Below, one piece after another: positions 8,539 through 19,692 of a DNA stretch of 64,000 bases (position 1 is the first letter of the stretch; each line of letters starts with the position of its first letter). The notes under the pieces were generated by a model, which did not search any database, was not told the origin of the DNA, and saw only the letters and a program-made list of their open reading frames with translations. The position numbers were made by a program, and so were the translations under genes. This DNA comes from Biformimicrobium ophioploci (lineage in GTDB: Bacteria; Pseudomonadota; Gammaproteobacteria; Pseudomonadales; Cellvibrionaceae). Location: positions 372,001 through 436,000 of the forward strand of contig NZ_BSYJ01000003.1 in NCBI RefSeq assembly GCF_030270605.1. Direction: 5' to 3'.

Positions 8539-9696
8539 TTAGTGTTTGGGAAATGGGTGCCACTTTACGTCGCTATTGCTGGCGGCGACGGCAAGCTCGA
8601 TAAAGGTCATGCCGCGCACGGCCTCGTCGATACCAGGGCAGTCGGCACTGCGGGCGTCGAGAGGAATATCGGCTTCACTGGCCCGGATTTGGCCTGCAAA
8701 CGCCATATACAGGTTGGCGAAGGCCTCCAGGTAGCCTTCCGGGTGTCCCATGGGGGTGCGGGTATTGGCCGCTGCCAGCGCGCCCAGATAGCCACCGCCG
8801 GCGCGCAGCATTTCAGTGGGGCGGTCGGGCCATTTCAGCCACAGGGTGTTGGGTTCCTGCTGGGCCCATTCCAGCCCGCCGTGCTCACCGTAGACGCGGA
8901 TGCGTAAACCGTTTTCCTCACCGGCGCAGACCTGACTTGCGTGGAGTACGCCACGCGCGCCGCCATCAAATCGCAGCAGCACGCTGCCGTCATCGTCGAG
9001 TTCACGCCCTTCGACGAAGGCGGTGAGATCCGAGCACAGGGACGATATCTGCAGGCCCGAGACATATTCGGCGAGGTTGGAAGCATGCACGCCGATATCT
9101 CCCATACAGCTGCTGATGCCAGCCTGTTTGGGGTCAAGGCGCCAGCTCGCCTGCTTGTTACCGGTGTCTTCCTGCCGGTCTGCCAGCCACCCCTGGGGGT
9201 ACTCCACCACCACTTTGCGGACCTTGCCCAGGTCACCACGGCTAATTCGCTCACGAGCTTCTTTCACCAGCGGGTAGCCGTTATAGGTGTGGGTGAGGCC
9301 GTACAGGAGGCCGGTCTCTGCGACCAGTTCCTTTAACTGCAGTGCCTCATTCAAATTGAGGGTTGCGGGCTTGTCACTCAGGACGTGAAACCCGGCACGC
9401 AGAGCCGCTTCAGCGACCGGAAAATGCATATGGTTGGGGGTGACGATGGCCACGAACTGCATACGCAACTCGGGAGGCAGCGCCGCCTCCGCAGTCATCA
9501 TGGTCTGGAAGTCGGTGTAAACCCGCTCCGCAGGCAGGTGTAGGGCGGCACCAGAGCGTTGCGAGCGGGCCGGGTCACTACTGAAGGCGCCGCACACAAG
9601 CTCGATTTCCCCGTCGATCGCGGCGGCCATGCGATGAATCGTACCGATAAAGGCGCCTTCACCGCCGCCGACCATGCCCATTCTTATTTTTGCCAT
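8539..9696 (-). CDS. Gfo/Idh/MocA family oxidoreductase
   Basis: About 385 residues from the ATG at 9696 ([14 protein letters not shown]...), which has a good GGAAGAG ribosome site; the longer frame to 9741 is less likely. The NAD(P) Rossmann motif [12 protein letters not shown] is at the N terminus. [30 protein letters not shown] contains the usual catalytic Lys-Pro, and the C-terminal Gfo/Idh fold follows ([19 protein letters not shown]). It is the first gene of the minus-strand cluster. In 3-keto-glycoside pathways such enzymes (ThuB type) reduce or oxidise 3-keto-sugars in the cytoplasm. Substrate inferred. Confidence 0.9.
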   Translation of the reverse strand: MAKIRMGMVGGGEGAFIGTIHRMAAAIDGEIELVCGAFSSDPARSQRSGAALHLPAERVYTDFQTMMTAEAALPPELRMQFVAIVTPNHMHFPVAEAALRAGFHVLSDKPATLNLNEALQLKELVAETGLLYGLTHTYNGYPLVKEARERISRGDLGKVRKVVVEYPQGWLADRQEDTGNKQASWRLDPKQAGISSCMGDIGVHASNLAEYVSGLQISSLCSDLTAFVEGRELDDDGSVLLRFDGGARGVLHASQVCAGEENGLRIRVYGEHGGLEWAQQEPNTLWLKWPDRPTEMLRAGGGYLGALAAANTRTPMGHPEGYLEAFANLYMAFAGQIRASEADIPLDARSADCPGIDEAVRGMTFIELAVAASNSDVKWHPFPKH

Positions 9697-9806
9697 AAGG
9701 ACTCTTCCCCGTCTCCGGTCAGACGCCTGTTGACCGGTCATTTATCCGCCAATTCTTGGGGGTCACTATGCGGGGAATGGAGTGCCAATACTTGGAAAAA
9801 TTCGCT

Positions 9807-9812
9807 TATAAT
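9807..9812 (+). promoter_or_regulatory. Putative -10 box for the PAS-AraC regulator
   Basis: A perfect TATAAT lies 29 bases before the proposed TTG start of the regulator, in the 144-base divergent gap between it and the Gfo/Idh gene. No convincing -35 box is visible at 16-18 bases, which would suit an activated or autoregulated promoter. Confidence 0.45.
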
Positions 9813-9840
9813 TTGTAAAAAATCGGCGCAGGGGCCTATT

Positions 9841-10569
9841 TTGACAAAACTAATGGTTCGAGATTTGGCCAGTGTGCACCAGAGCCTGGCGGTGTTGGAG
9901 CTCATTCCCGGTACCCATGCATGGGCCAAGGACAGGGAGGGGCGGTTTGTGTTCGGCAGCCGGCTCTTCTTTGAGCGTTTCGGGTTCGCTTCCATGGAGG
10001 CGCTGCTGGGAAAGACCGACTACGACTTGGCGCCGGCAGAGATGGTCCAGAGCTACCGGGTGGACGATGAGCTGGTACTGGGCGGCGGGGTGATCACGGA
10101 CCGTCTGGAGCTTATCCTCAGCGGGCCGGAAACCGTTGGCTGGTTCCTGACCTCAAAGTGGCCGATCTACGATCCTCAAGGGCAGGTAATTGGCACCTTC
10201 GGCATCAGCCGGAGCATTGATGAGTCGGAGACCAGCGCGCTGTCGTATCAGGATTTGCGGGTGCCCATCAATTATATCGGTGAGCACTTCGCCAGTAATA
10301 TATCTGTCGCCGCGATTGCGAGCGCCTGCAATATTTCCGTCAGTGCGTTGGAACGGCGTTTTCGCAAACACTTAAAAAAAACGCCGAGGCAATACATCAA
10401 TGAGGTACGACTGGAGCACGCCCGGTCTCTACTTTTGAAAACCCGCAAGAGCGTCGGAACAATCGCACTGGAAACTGGCTTCTCCGACCACAGCCATTTT
10501 ACGCGTGCCTTCACCAAGTACTTCGGCTTATCGCCGAGGGATGCACGCCGTGGAGGCTCCGCCGAATAA
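9841..10569 (+). CDS. PAS domain-containing AraC family transcriptional regulator
   Basis: About 242 residues if started at TTG 9841, which has AGGGG six bases upstream; ATG 9853 is the alternative. Longer frames back to 9559 overlap the divergent Gfo/Idh gene. Residues ~10-125 form a PAS domain (LIPGTHAWAKDREGRFVFGS, GKTDYDLAP, VIGTFGISRSID). The C terminus is an AraC DNA-binding pair of helix-turn-helices (ISVAAIASACNISVSALERR and the second motif with VGTIALETGFSDHSHFTRAF). There is no classical cupin sensor; the PAS domain is the probable input. Being divergent from the 10-gene cluster, it is the likely regulator of that cluster and probably of itself. Confidence 0.88.
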   Translation: MTKLMVRDLASVHQSLAVLELIPGTHAWAKDREGRFVFGSRLFFERFGFASMEALLGKTDYDLAPAEMVQSYRVDDELVLGGGVITDRLELILSGPETVGWFLTSKWPIYDPQGQVIGTFGISRSIDESETSALSYQDLRVPINYIGEHFASNISVAAIASACNISVSALERRFRKHLKKTPRQYINEVRLEHARSLLLKTRKSVGTIALETGFSDHSHFTRAFTKYFGLSPRDARRGGSAE

Positions 10570-10686
10570 AAATCGCATAGACGATCCCACAAGTCAGGTT
10601 GCGTATAGGCTTGTATGGAGATTGGTCAGGGCAAGAGTAGAGGCGAGCGAAATTTAATGTGGCCGTTCTGTCTTTATCGGAAAGTA

Positions 10687-10941
10687 CTAACAGCGCGTAT
10701 CAATCTCCATCGCGCTGATGAGCGCCAGCGCTTCGATGCGACTGTCGCCGCAGACCGATTCGCAGGGCTGGAAGGCCGCGCACAGAGCCGGCCGCTCGGG
10801 CTTACCGAACAGCCTGCACAGGTTGTCGTCATCCAGGTTCACGCAGCGGACGCCCGCCGGCTTGCCGTTGGGCATACCGGGAATCGGGTTGTTGATGGAC
10901 GGCGCGATACAACAGGCGCCGCAGCCGAGTCGGCATTCCAC
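10687..10941 (-). CDS. YkgJ-family cysteine cluster protein
   Basis: An 84-residue cytoplasmic protein from a GTG start. The Cys pattern ECRLGCGACC near the N terminus, with later Cys in VRCVNLDDDNLC, ALCAAFQPCESVC and a terminal Cys, matches the CxxCxxCC zinc/iron-chelating domain (UPF0153, YkgJ). The exact biochemical role is not known. It lies 17 bases downstream of pepQ on the same strand, so the two are probably cotranscribed. Confidence 0.85.
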   Translation of the reverse strand: MECRLGCGACCIAPSINNPIPGMPNGKPAGVRCVNLDDDNLCRLFGKPERPALCAAFQPCESVCGDSRIEALALISAMEIDTRC

Positions 10942-10958
10942 TTCAACAGGCCCTTGTA

Positions 10959-12266
10959 TCAGCCACGATAGACGTCGCGGGTCATGTTCTCATTGCCGTC
11001 GGCATAGACCGCGATATTGTCCTCGATACGAATGCCACCAAAGGGTCGGAACGCATCGACACGGGCCCAGTTTACCTCGCTGGTGTGCGCGCCCTTTTTC
11101 AGGTCTGCCAGCAGGCTGTCGATAAAATAGAGGCCCGGCTCAATGGTAAACACGTGGCCGGCTTCGACCTTGCGTGTGGTGCGCAGGAACGGGAATTTCT
11201 TCGGTGGCTGGATGACGCCGCCATCCGGCCCGGCCTGGTGGCCGCCGACATCGTGTACCTGCAGGCCGAGGAAGTGGCCCAGGCCGTGCGGCAGGAAGGT
11301 GCCACTTAGGCCGCTGTCCACGGCGCTCTGCGGCTCACAGTTGAGTACGCCGAAGCGCTTCAGGATATCCGCAACCCCCAGATGGCACTGCTCGTGCAGG
11401 TCCGGGTAATTCACGCCCGCCTGCAGGCCGTCGCACAGCTTCAGCTGCATTTCGTCCATGGCGGCAATTATGTCGGCAAACTCGCCGCCATTCTTCGCGT
11501 AGGTACGGGTGATGTCCGATGCATAGCCGTAACAGTTGGCGCCGGCATCGATCAGGAAGCTGAGCAGGTCACCACCGAGGCGACGATTACTCAGGTGCGT
11601 GTAGTGCAGGATCGCGGTGTGCTCATTGAGCGCCACGATATTGCTGTAAGGCACAGTGTTCTCGCCCTGGCCTGCAGCGCCCAGGTAGGCGAGGTTGATT
11701 TCAAACTCGCTGGCGCCATCGTGGAACGCGGCTTCGGCAGCGCGGTGGCCGGCAACGGCCAGGCGGTTGGCTTCGCGCAGGCAGGCCACTTCGTACGGGG
11801 TCTTTACCGCGCGCTCCCAGTGCAGGCGCGCAGTCAGCAGTTGCGGGTTTTCATCGCCCAGGGGCCAGCCCGGCAATTTTTCGGTTTCGCCGAGGAAGGC
11901 CGGTTTGTCGGCATTGAGGTGTGCCTTGGCCTCATCCGGGGAGGCAATCAGTACTATGTCGAATTCGTCGGTCCAGAAATCGTTGGGCTCCGGCGGCACG
12001 TAGTGCCAGAAGTCCACCGGGCGATAGAAAAGCAACTGGGGCTTCTGGCCCGCGCGATAGACGACCCACGAATGCGGGTTGTCGATGACCGGTACCAGCG
12101 CCTTGAAATGCGGGTTCACCTTGAACGGGTAATCCATATCGTCCAGGAACTGGCGCTTGGGGCTGCCGCTGAAGATATACAGGGCGTCGTAGTCGCACTC
12201 GTTGAGGATACGGTCGTAGCGTGCCCGCAGGGTGCTCATGTGGTCTGCAAACAGTGACTTGTCCAT
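10959..12266 (-). CDS. pepQ: Xaa-Pro dipeptidase
   Basis: 435 residues from the ATG at 12266 (MDKSLFADHMSTL...), close to the roughly 440 residues of E. coli PepQ; the longer frame upstream to 12527 is discounted. A creatinase-like N-terminal domain is followed by a pita-bread metallopeptidase domain. The five metal ligands are visible: FLIDAGANCYGYASDITR (two Asp), FLPHGLGHFLGLQVHD (His), FTIEPGLYF (Glu) and GGIRIEDNIAV (Glu). It cleaves dipeptides with C-terminal proline using two Mn ions, and this family can also hydrolyse some organophosphates. Cytoplasmic housekeeping enzyme. Confidence 0.95.
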   Translation of the reverse strand: MDKSLFADHMSTLRARYDRILNECDYDALYIFSGSPKRQFLDDMDYPFKVNPHFKALVPVIDNPHSWVVYRAGQKPQLLFYRPVDFWHYVPPEPNDFWTDEFDIVLIASPDEAKAHLNADKPAFLGETEKLPGWPLGDENPQLLTARLHWERAVKTPYEVACLREANRLAVAGHRAAEAAFHDGASEFEINLAYLGAAGQGENTVPYSNIVALNEHTAILHYTHLSNRRLGGDLLSFLIDAGANCYGYASDITRTYAKNGGEFADIIAAMDEMQLKLCDGLQAGVNYPDLHEQCHLGVADILKRFGVLNCEPQSAVDSGLSGTFLPHGLGHFLGLQVHDVGGHQAGPDGGVIQPPKKFPFLRTTRKVEAGHVFTIEPGLYFIDSLLADLKKGAHTSEVNWARVDAFRPFGGIRIEDNIAVYADGNENMTRDVYRG

Positions 12267-12300
12267 AGGGTGATTCCGGGGTTCCCGTTTTGGCAATGGC

Positions 12301-12328
12301 TTGGTGTGAATGCCGCTTAGTGTATATT
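12301..12328 (+). promoter_or_regulatory. Putative sigma-70 promoter for the small lipoprotein gene
   Basis: TTGGTG (12301-12306) and TATATT (12323-12328) are separated by 16 bases and lie 44 bases before the ATG at 12373, in the gap divergent from pepQ. The spacing and match are reasonable. Confidence 0.5.
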
Positions 12329-12372
12329 GGGCTTCCGGCAAAAGCATTCCCGCACGGATGAACAGAATAATT

Positions 12373-12747
12373 ATGCGAAAAACCCTGTTGATAGCCGCCG
12401 CCTGTGTGGTGGCGGCCTGCAGTAGCAACACAAATATGCCGGAGGGCATGTTCGACGAGTCGTTTGATACGGAAACCGGCAGTGACGGGGCGCTTCGCTT
12501 CAGGTATCGGCTGGAGCCAGCCCGCAAGGGTGGGTTGCGCCCCTATACCCGCAGCCCGAGCATGAGCCAGGCGCAGTATGAGGCTGCGGTCAGACAGCGG
12601 GCGAGTATGGGGCCGCGCTTCGAGCGCTGGTTTGATGCCGGCCTCGCCAGAAAACTGGAGGAGACCGGCTACTGCCCCAACGGCTATTTCGTGCTCGAAA
12701 GAGTGGTGGGGCGGGATCTTGGCCTGTTACGCGGCGAATGCCGTTAA
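12373..12747 (+). CDS. Small lipoprotein of unknown function
   Basis: 124 residues from ATG 12373 (MRKTLLIAAACVVAAC); an in-frame ATG at 12358 is an equally possible start. The lipoprotein signal ends VVAAC, so the mature protein starts at Cys 16 and is lipid-anchored, probably to the outer membrane since SSN follows the Cys. The rest is basic and Arg-rich (RFRYRLEPARKGGLRPYTR) with a C-terminal pair of Cys. I recognise no family. It is divergent from pepQ and convergent with the redoxin gene. Confidence 0.7.
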   Translation: MRKTLLIAAACVVAACSSNTNMPEGMFDESFDTETGSDGALRFRYRLEPARKGGLRPYTRSPSMSQAQYEAAVRQRASMGPRFERWFDAGLARKLEETGYCPNGYFVLERVVGRDLGLLRGECR

Positions 12748-12773
12748 AACCCGCCGCGCTTGGCTACGCGCTG

Positions 12774-13373
12774 CTATTTGTACTTCACGGAGCAGCCGTA
12801 AGGGCGTGATGCCTTGACGGAGACATCCTCGCCGGCCAGCAGCTCGCCCAGGCCCTGGTCTACATAGTTGGTGGCCTTGGGGATATCCGCCGGGTTGGCA
12901 GACTTGATGCTGTCAATGGCGCCGGCGTAGCGCAGGGTGCCTTCCGGGTCGATGATATACATGTGCGGTGTGGTGCGCGCGCCGTACAGCTGCCCGACAG
13001 TGCCCTCTGGGTCCAGCAGTACCGCAGACGGGGTGGCGTTGCGGCTCTGGGTCAGCTGGTCCGCTTCCTCCGGGCTGACGTGTCCCTGTTTGCCCGGGGA
13101 TGATGAAATCACCGACAGCCACACAATGTCCTTGCCAGTGAACTTCTTCTGCAGACCCTGCATATTGCCGCTTTCATAGTGCTTCTGCACATAGGGGCAC
13201 AGGTGATTGGTCCACTCCAGCACCACGTACTTGCCTTTGTGATCGGCCAGCGAAACAGTCTTGCCATCGGTTGCGGTCAGAGAGAACGCCGGTGCCGGCT
13301 GGTCTACCTCAACCTTGGCATGCGCAGAAAATGCCAGCGCCAGCGAGCACAGGAACAGGGATAACTTTTTCAT
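12774..13373 (-). CDS. Exported redoxin/thioredoxin-fold protein with a single active-site Cys
   Basis: 199 residues. The signal peptide runs to about residue 19 (SAHA|KV). The AhpC/TSA-type fold follows: VDQPAPAFSLTATDGKTVSL, then WTNHLCPYVQKHY with one Cys (C59) where thioredoxins have CxxC, and the cis-Pro region RTTPHMYIIDPEGTLRYAG. The second Cys is near the C terminus (GCSVKYK). This 'CPYV' type is common in gammaproteobacterial periplasmic redoxins. It lies 33 bases downstream of a DsbD/ScsB-type gene on the same strand, which may supply its reducing equivalents. Confidence 0.85.
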   Translation of the reverse strand: MKKLSLFLCSLALAFSAHAKVEVDQPAPAFSLTATDGKTVSLADHKGKYVVLEWTNHLCPYVQKHYESGNMQGLQKKFTGKDIVWLSVISSSPGKQGHVSPEEADQLTQSRNATPSAVLLDPEGTVGQLYGARTTPHMYIIDPEGTLRYAGAIDSIKSANPADIPKATNYVDQGLGELLAGEDVSVKASRPYGCSVKYK

Positions 13374-13406
13374 CGGGTTTCTCCTTTCTTGGGAATCGGA
13401 ACTGAC

Positions 13407-15305
13407 TTACGAATCGGGTTGTCCTGGCGATGATTCGATTGCCGCGCCTGCATGGGCGGCGCGCAATTCACGCAATACCAGGTCTGCGGTCAGGATCTGG
13501 GGCAGTAGCTTCGGTTTTCTGCCCTGTTTGTAAATCACGTACAGCGGCACGCCGGAGCGCTCGAAACCGGTCAGCAGGTTGAGAATGGCCTCATCCCGGT
13601 TGGTCCAGTCTGCCAGCAGGTAGGTATAGCCCTCACTGGCGAGTAGTGTACGCAACTCTTCATTACGGAACGCAACCTGTTCATTCACCTTGCAGGTAAT
13701 ACACCAGTCTGCCGTGGCGTTGAGCAGTACCGTATCGCCCTCTGCGATGGCCTGCTGCAACTGTTGCTCGGTGTAACTGACCGCGAAAGCCGGGCCGCTG
13801 TCCTGGCCGGGTACGGACTTGAAGCCGGTCTGGCCGGCGAGTACCCAGAGCAGCCATGCGGCAGTAAGGAACATGGGGATAGCCATGGCCTGCTTGAAGC
13901 GCAGCATCCACGGGCCGGGCTTTGGTATCCAGTTGTGCAGGCGCGGGAACAGGCTGATTGCGGTCAGCGGCAGGCCGAAGCCGAGTGCCAGCGCCGTGAA
14001 AATGGCGAACGATGTCGTGGCCGGCTGCGTCAGGGCGTAACCGAGTGCGGCGGCCATAAACGGTGCGGTGCAGGGTGATGCCACCACCACCGCCAGCGCG
14101 CCGGTGTAAAAGCTGCCGCTGGCGCCGTCTTTTTCTGTCAGGTGTTGTCCGGTGCCGGAGATCCGCGCAAACAGTTTGCTGTCGCCGAGCAGTGCCAGTC
14201 CGATGGCCACGAACAGCGCCGCCAGCAGGCCCACCACCCACGGGGATTGCAGCTGGAAGCCCCAGCCGATGCTGGCGCCACCGTGACGCAGCAGGATCAG
14301 CAGCCCGGCGATCAACCAGAAGGTCAGCAGCACGCCGGCCATGTACATGAGGCCCTGGGTGCGCTGGTCGCCTTTCTGCAGGCTGATGGCCTTGAGGCCA
14401 AGGACCGGCAGTACGCAGGGCATCAGGTTGAGGATCAGGCCGCCAACAAACGCAAAGAGTATGGCGCTGGCGAGGGAGAAGTCGCTGCTTGCGGGCATCA
14501 GGCTGGCCGGGCGGGTGGAAACCTCGTACACACGGCTGGCATCCTGATTGACCAGTAGCCACTGCATCTCCGCCGGCGGTTGCAGCAGGTATTCGCTTCG
14601 CGTGAAGCTGGCAAGCAGGCGTCCGTCTTCCGTAACGATGGTAGGCTTTTGGGCGTGCACCACCCACCCGTCGACAAACGGGAAAATCGACCATTCGTCA
14701 CTTGCCAGATCGCCGACAAGGCTGACGGACACGGCGTCCGAGGACACCTCGAATTCACCCTGTATGTCGTTTGCCATGGGGTGGGTGCTGCGCGCTTTTT
14801 CAAACAGTGGCGCCTGCTCTGACGGCGTACCTTCCGTGTCAGTAACAGGCAGTTGCAGCATCAGGTCGGCCCAGCCGGGAATACAGTCTTCCTTGCACAC
14901 CAGCCAGGAAATGCTGGCCTTCAGAGGCACACTGGTAGCGGAGTAGCCCTTGTCGATGGTCAGCGGCACCATCAGCAGGGATTCGCCCTCGTAACCGAAG
15001 TTGACCAGGTGCGCCACCGGAATGCGCTGTGGCGCGCTCCAGAGTATTTCGCCGGCAGTTACGCCCTCTGGCAGGGTCCAGTTGATGGAGGGGGCCTCTC
15101 CGGAATCACCGGGGTTGCGCCAATAGGTGTGCCAGTGGTGCTCCGGTTGCAGGCGGATGCCCACCCACTGGGTCTGCCCGGCCTGCAGTTGCGATTGCTC
15201 GCTGACAAGCGCCACGCGAATATGCGGGCCCTCCGTTTCACTGGACTGGGCGTGGGCCTGTAGCAGCAGGCAGAAGTAGATAAGCAGCGTGGTCAGCAGG
15301 CGCAA
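13407..15305 (-). CDS. DsbD/ScsB-type protein-disulfide reductase
   Basis: 632 residues in three parts. A signal peptide (1-19) and a periplasmic beta-sandwich N-terminal domain with a CKEDC pair (C137, C141) come first. A membrane domain of about eight helices follows from ~275, with conserved LMPCVLPVLGLKAISL and SPCTAPFMAAALGYAL, the two redox Cys of DsbD/CcdA-type transporters. The C-terminal thioredoxin domain has WCITCK (C535, C538). It carries electrons from cytoplasmic thioredoxin to periplasmic partners. The N-terminal domain resembles ScsB more than classical DsbD. The likely partner is the redoxin encoded just downstream. Confidence 0.9.
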   Translation of the reverse strand: MRLLTTLLIYFCLLLQAHAQSSETEGPHIRVALVSEQSQLQAGQTQWVGIRLQPEHHWHTYWRNPGDSGEAPSINWTLPEGVTAGEILWSAPQRIPVAHLVNFGYEGESLLMVPLTIDKGYSATSVPLKASISWLVCKEDCIPGWADLMLQLPVTDTEGTPSEQAPLFEKARSTHPMANDIQGEFEVSSDAVSVSLVGDLASDEWSIFPFVDGWVVHAQKPTIVTEDGRLLASFTRSEYLLQPPAEMQWLLVNQDASRVYEVSTRPASLMPASSDFSLASAILFAFVGGLILNLMPCVLPVLGLKAISLQKGDQRTQGLMYMAGVLLTFWLIAGLLILLRHGGASIGWGFQLQSPWVVGLLAALFVAIGLALLGDSKLFARISGTGQHLTEKDGASGSFYTGALAVVVASPCTAPFMAAALGYALTQPATTSFAIFTALALGFGLPLTAISLFPRLHNWIPKPGPWMLRFKQAMAIPMFLTAAWLLWVLAGQTGFKSVPGQDSGPAFAVSYTEQQLQQAIAEGDTVLLNATADWCITCKVNEQVAFRNEELRTLLASEGYTYLLADWTNRDEAILNLLTGFERSGVPLYVIYKQGRKPKLLPQILTADLVLRELRAAHAGAAIESSPGQPDS

Positions 15306-15401
15306 GAGTCGGGCTCCGGATTATTGGATGACTCACTGTACCTCAAACCGCGGGCCCGCTACAGGCTGCTCGTCGTGGCCTGGTGGCAGTTTGTCGGGCA
15401 C

Positions 15402-15430
15402 AAAAAAAGCGGGCTCGGGGGCCCGCTTTT
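15402..15430 (-). terminator. Rho-independent terminator of gcvP
   Basis: A 7-base GC-rich stem (GCGGGC/GCCCGC) is flanked by A7 on the left and T4 on the right. Read on the minus strand it ends in a run of seven T, just after the gcvP stop codon at 15455 and before the DsbD-type gene. It may also work in the other direction. Confidence 0.8.
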
Positions 15431-15454
15431 CGATACACCAGTTTTGCTGGTGGC

Positions 15455-18340
<2,886 letters not shown>

Positions 18341-18588
18341 AAATCGGAATCCTTAGTCAAAGTACCGCGGCCATCTGAGACCGCCAGAGGCGTGCCATAG
18401 GGGTAACCGGAATAGCCGGTCAGGCAATTAGCCGTGCCCCGAAACCTCTGGGGGAGTCGGGTGCCCGGTAAAAATTGCGCGCATGGTAGCAACAGTAGTA
18501 GGAGTGGGCAATCTTGGTGCTGTAACGCGTACTTCTGTTGCGGGTCAGGCCTGCGGTACAGCACAGATATGAATAAATTGGTCATTTT

Positions 18589-19221
18589 GTGGAACTCATC
18601 GCCTCAGATAACCCCGCTGAGCGCCTGCTGACCGAGGTACGCGCCTGCAGCCTGTGTCGCGCCCATTTACCGCTGGGCCCGCGGCCGGTTTTGCAACTGG
18701 GGGACACTTCAAAAATTGTAGTAATCGGGCAGGCCCCGGGGCTGCGTGTGCATGAAACCGGCGTGCCCTGGAATGACCCGAGTGGCGAGCGCCTGCGCGG
18801 CTGGATGGGCATCGCGCGTGAGGACTTTTACGATCCGACGCTCGTTTCGATTTTTCCGATGGGGTTCTGTTATCCGGGCAGGGGGCGTTCCGGTGACCTC
18901 CCGCCGCGGCCCGAGTGCGCACCGCGCTGGCATGCCCCGCTGTGGGCACAGCTGCAGTGCGTGGAGCTGGTGCTTTGTGTGGGCCAGTATGCACAGAACT
19001 TTTACTTGCCGGGGAAGTACACATCACTCACGGCGAGGGTGGCTGCATGGCGGCAGTTCACGCCGCGCTTTCTGCCTCTGGTGCACCCGTCACCGCGCAA
19101 TACCCACTGGCTGCAGAAAAATCCCTGGTTTGAGGCCGAGGTCGTGCCCTGGCTCCGGGCGAGGGTGGCGCAATTAATCACGGATGGCGCGGGTGCCGCG
19201 GGCAGGCAACCTGGCGCGTGA
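18589..19221 (+). CDS. Uracil-DNA glycosylase family protein
   Basis: 210 residues from a GTG start; the ATG at 18569 is out of frame. The UDG-superfamily motif A region is VVIGQAPGLRVHETGVPWND and the motif B region is PLVHPSPRNTHW. Early Cys residues (ACSLCRAHLPLG) resemble the Fe-S-binding N terminus of family 4-like enzymes, though the full four-Cys set is not obvious. These proteins excise uracil or related lesions, but this subgroup (YqaJ/UdgX-like annotations) is not well studied. Divergent from gcvP. Confidence 0.8.
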   Translation: MELIASDNPAERLLTEVRACSLCRAHLPLGPRPVLQLGDTSKIVVIGQAPGLRVHETGVPWNDPSGERLRGWMGIAREDFYDPTLVSIFPMGFCYPGRGRSGDLPPRPECAPRWHAPLWAQLQCVELVLCVGQYAQNFYLPGKYTSLTARVAAWRQFTPRFLPLVHPSPRNTHWLQKNPWFEAEVVPWLRARVAQLITDGAGAAGRQPGA

Positions 19222-19353
19222 ATTGTTACGGGTGCGGGTCTGGAGAGGGCGGAAGCTTTTTTCGCGCCATTTTGGCGGCATAGCGCACACCCCGAAAAAA
19301 ACTCAGCTACCTTTAATTAAGTAGCTAGTCCAAATTAAGCGTTTCAGACCATC

Positions 19354-19638
19354 ATGGCTCAACGAGTCTACCTCACCAACGATACGTTGCTGATCCGCGC
19401 CCTGTGTGAGCGCCTTGATCGCAGTGGCATCTGTGCATCGGTCCAGAATGCAGTACCGCCGCCGGGCAATGAATTTCCACTGGTGGAAAGCTGGGTTGAG
19501 CTCTGGATCCTGCGGGACGCCCAGCTCGTTGAGGCAAAGGGGGTGATCGAGCAGTATCTGGTCGACGACCCTTCCGTGCCATCACCGATACCGCAATCCT
19601 TTGATGCGGAACTGAGTCCCCGCTTCAGGATTGCCTGA
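19354..19638 (+). CDS. DUF2007 domain protein
   Basis: 94 residues. The fold is the small alpha/beta DUF2007 domain ('putative signal transducing protein'): VYLTNDTLLIRALCERLDRSG, then ESWVELWILRDAQLVEAKGVIEQ. No catalytic residues are known for the family. It stands alone, convergent with argS, and its stop codon sits inside a terminator hairpin. Confidence 0.78.
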   Translation: MAQRVYLTNDTLLIRALCERLDRSGICASVQNAVPPPGNEFPLVESWVELWILRDAQLVEAKGVIEQYLVDDPSVPSPIPQSFDAELSPRFRIA

Positions 19639-19652
19639 AACGGGGCTTCCTT
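19618..19652 (+). terminator. Terminator overlapping the DUF2007 stop codon
   Basis: An 11-base stem with one mismatch (arms 19618-19628 and 19635-19645, 6-base loop) is followed by CTTCCTTT. The TGA stop at 19636-19638 lies inside the 3' arm. It separates the gene from convergent argS. Confidence 0.65.
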
Positions 19653-19692
19653 TCAAATCAAAGTCGGCTCACAGCCGGTATTGGCGGCAGCC

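Noticed and set aside
9559-9840. N-terminal extension of the AraC regulator
   Set aside because: It overlaps the divergent Gfo/Idh gene, encodes no domain, and a ribosome site with TTG at 9841 explains the PAS start better.
18341-18588. Possible glycine riboswitch ahead of gcvP
   Set aside because: Hairpins are present, but the conserved aptamer cores (GGAGAG and ACCGAAGG-like stretches) are missing.
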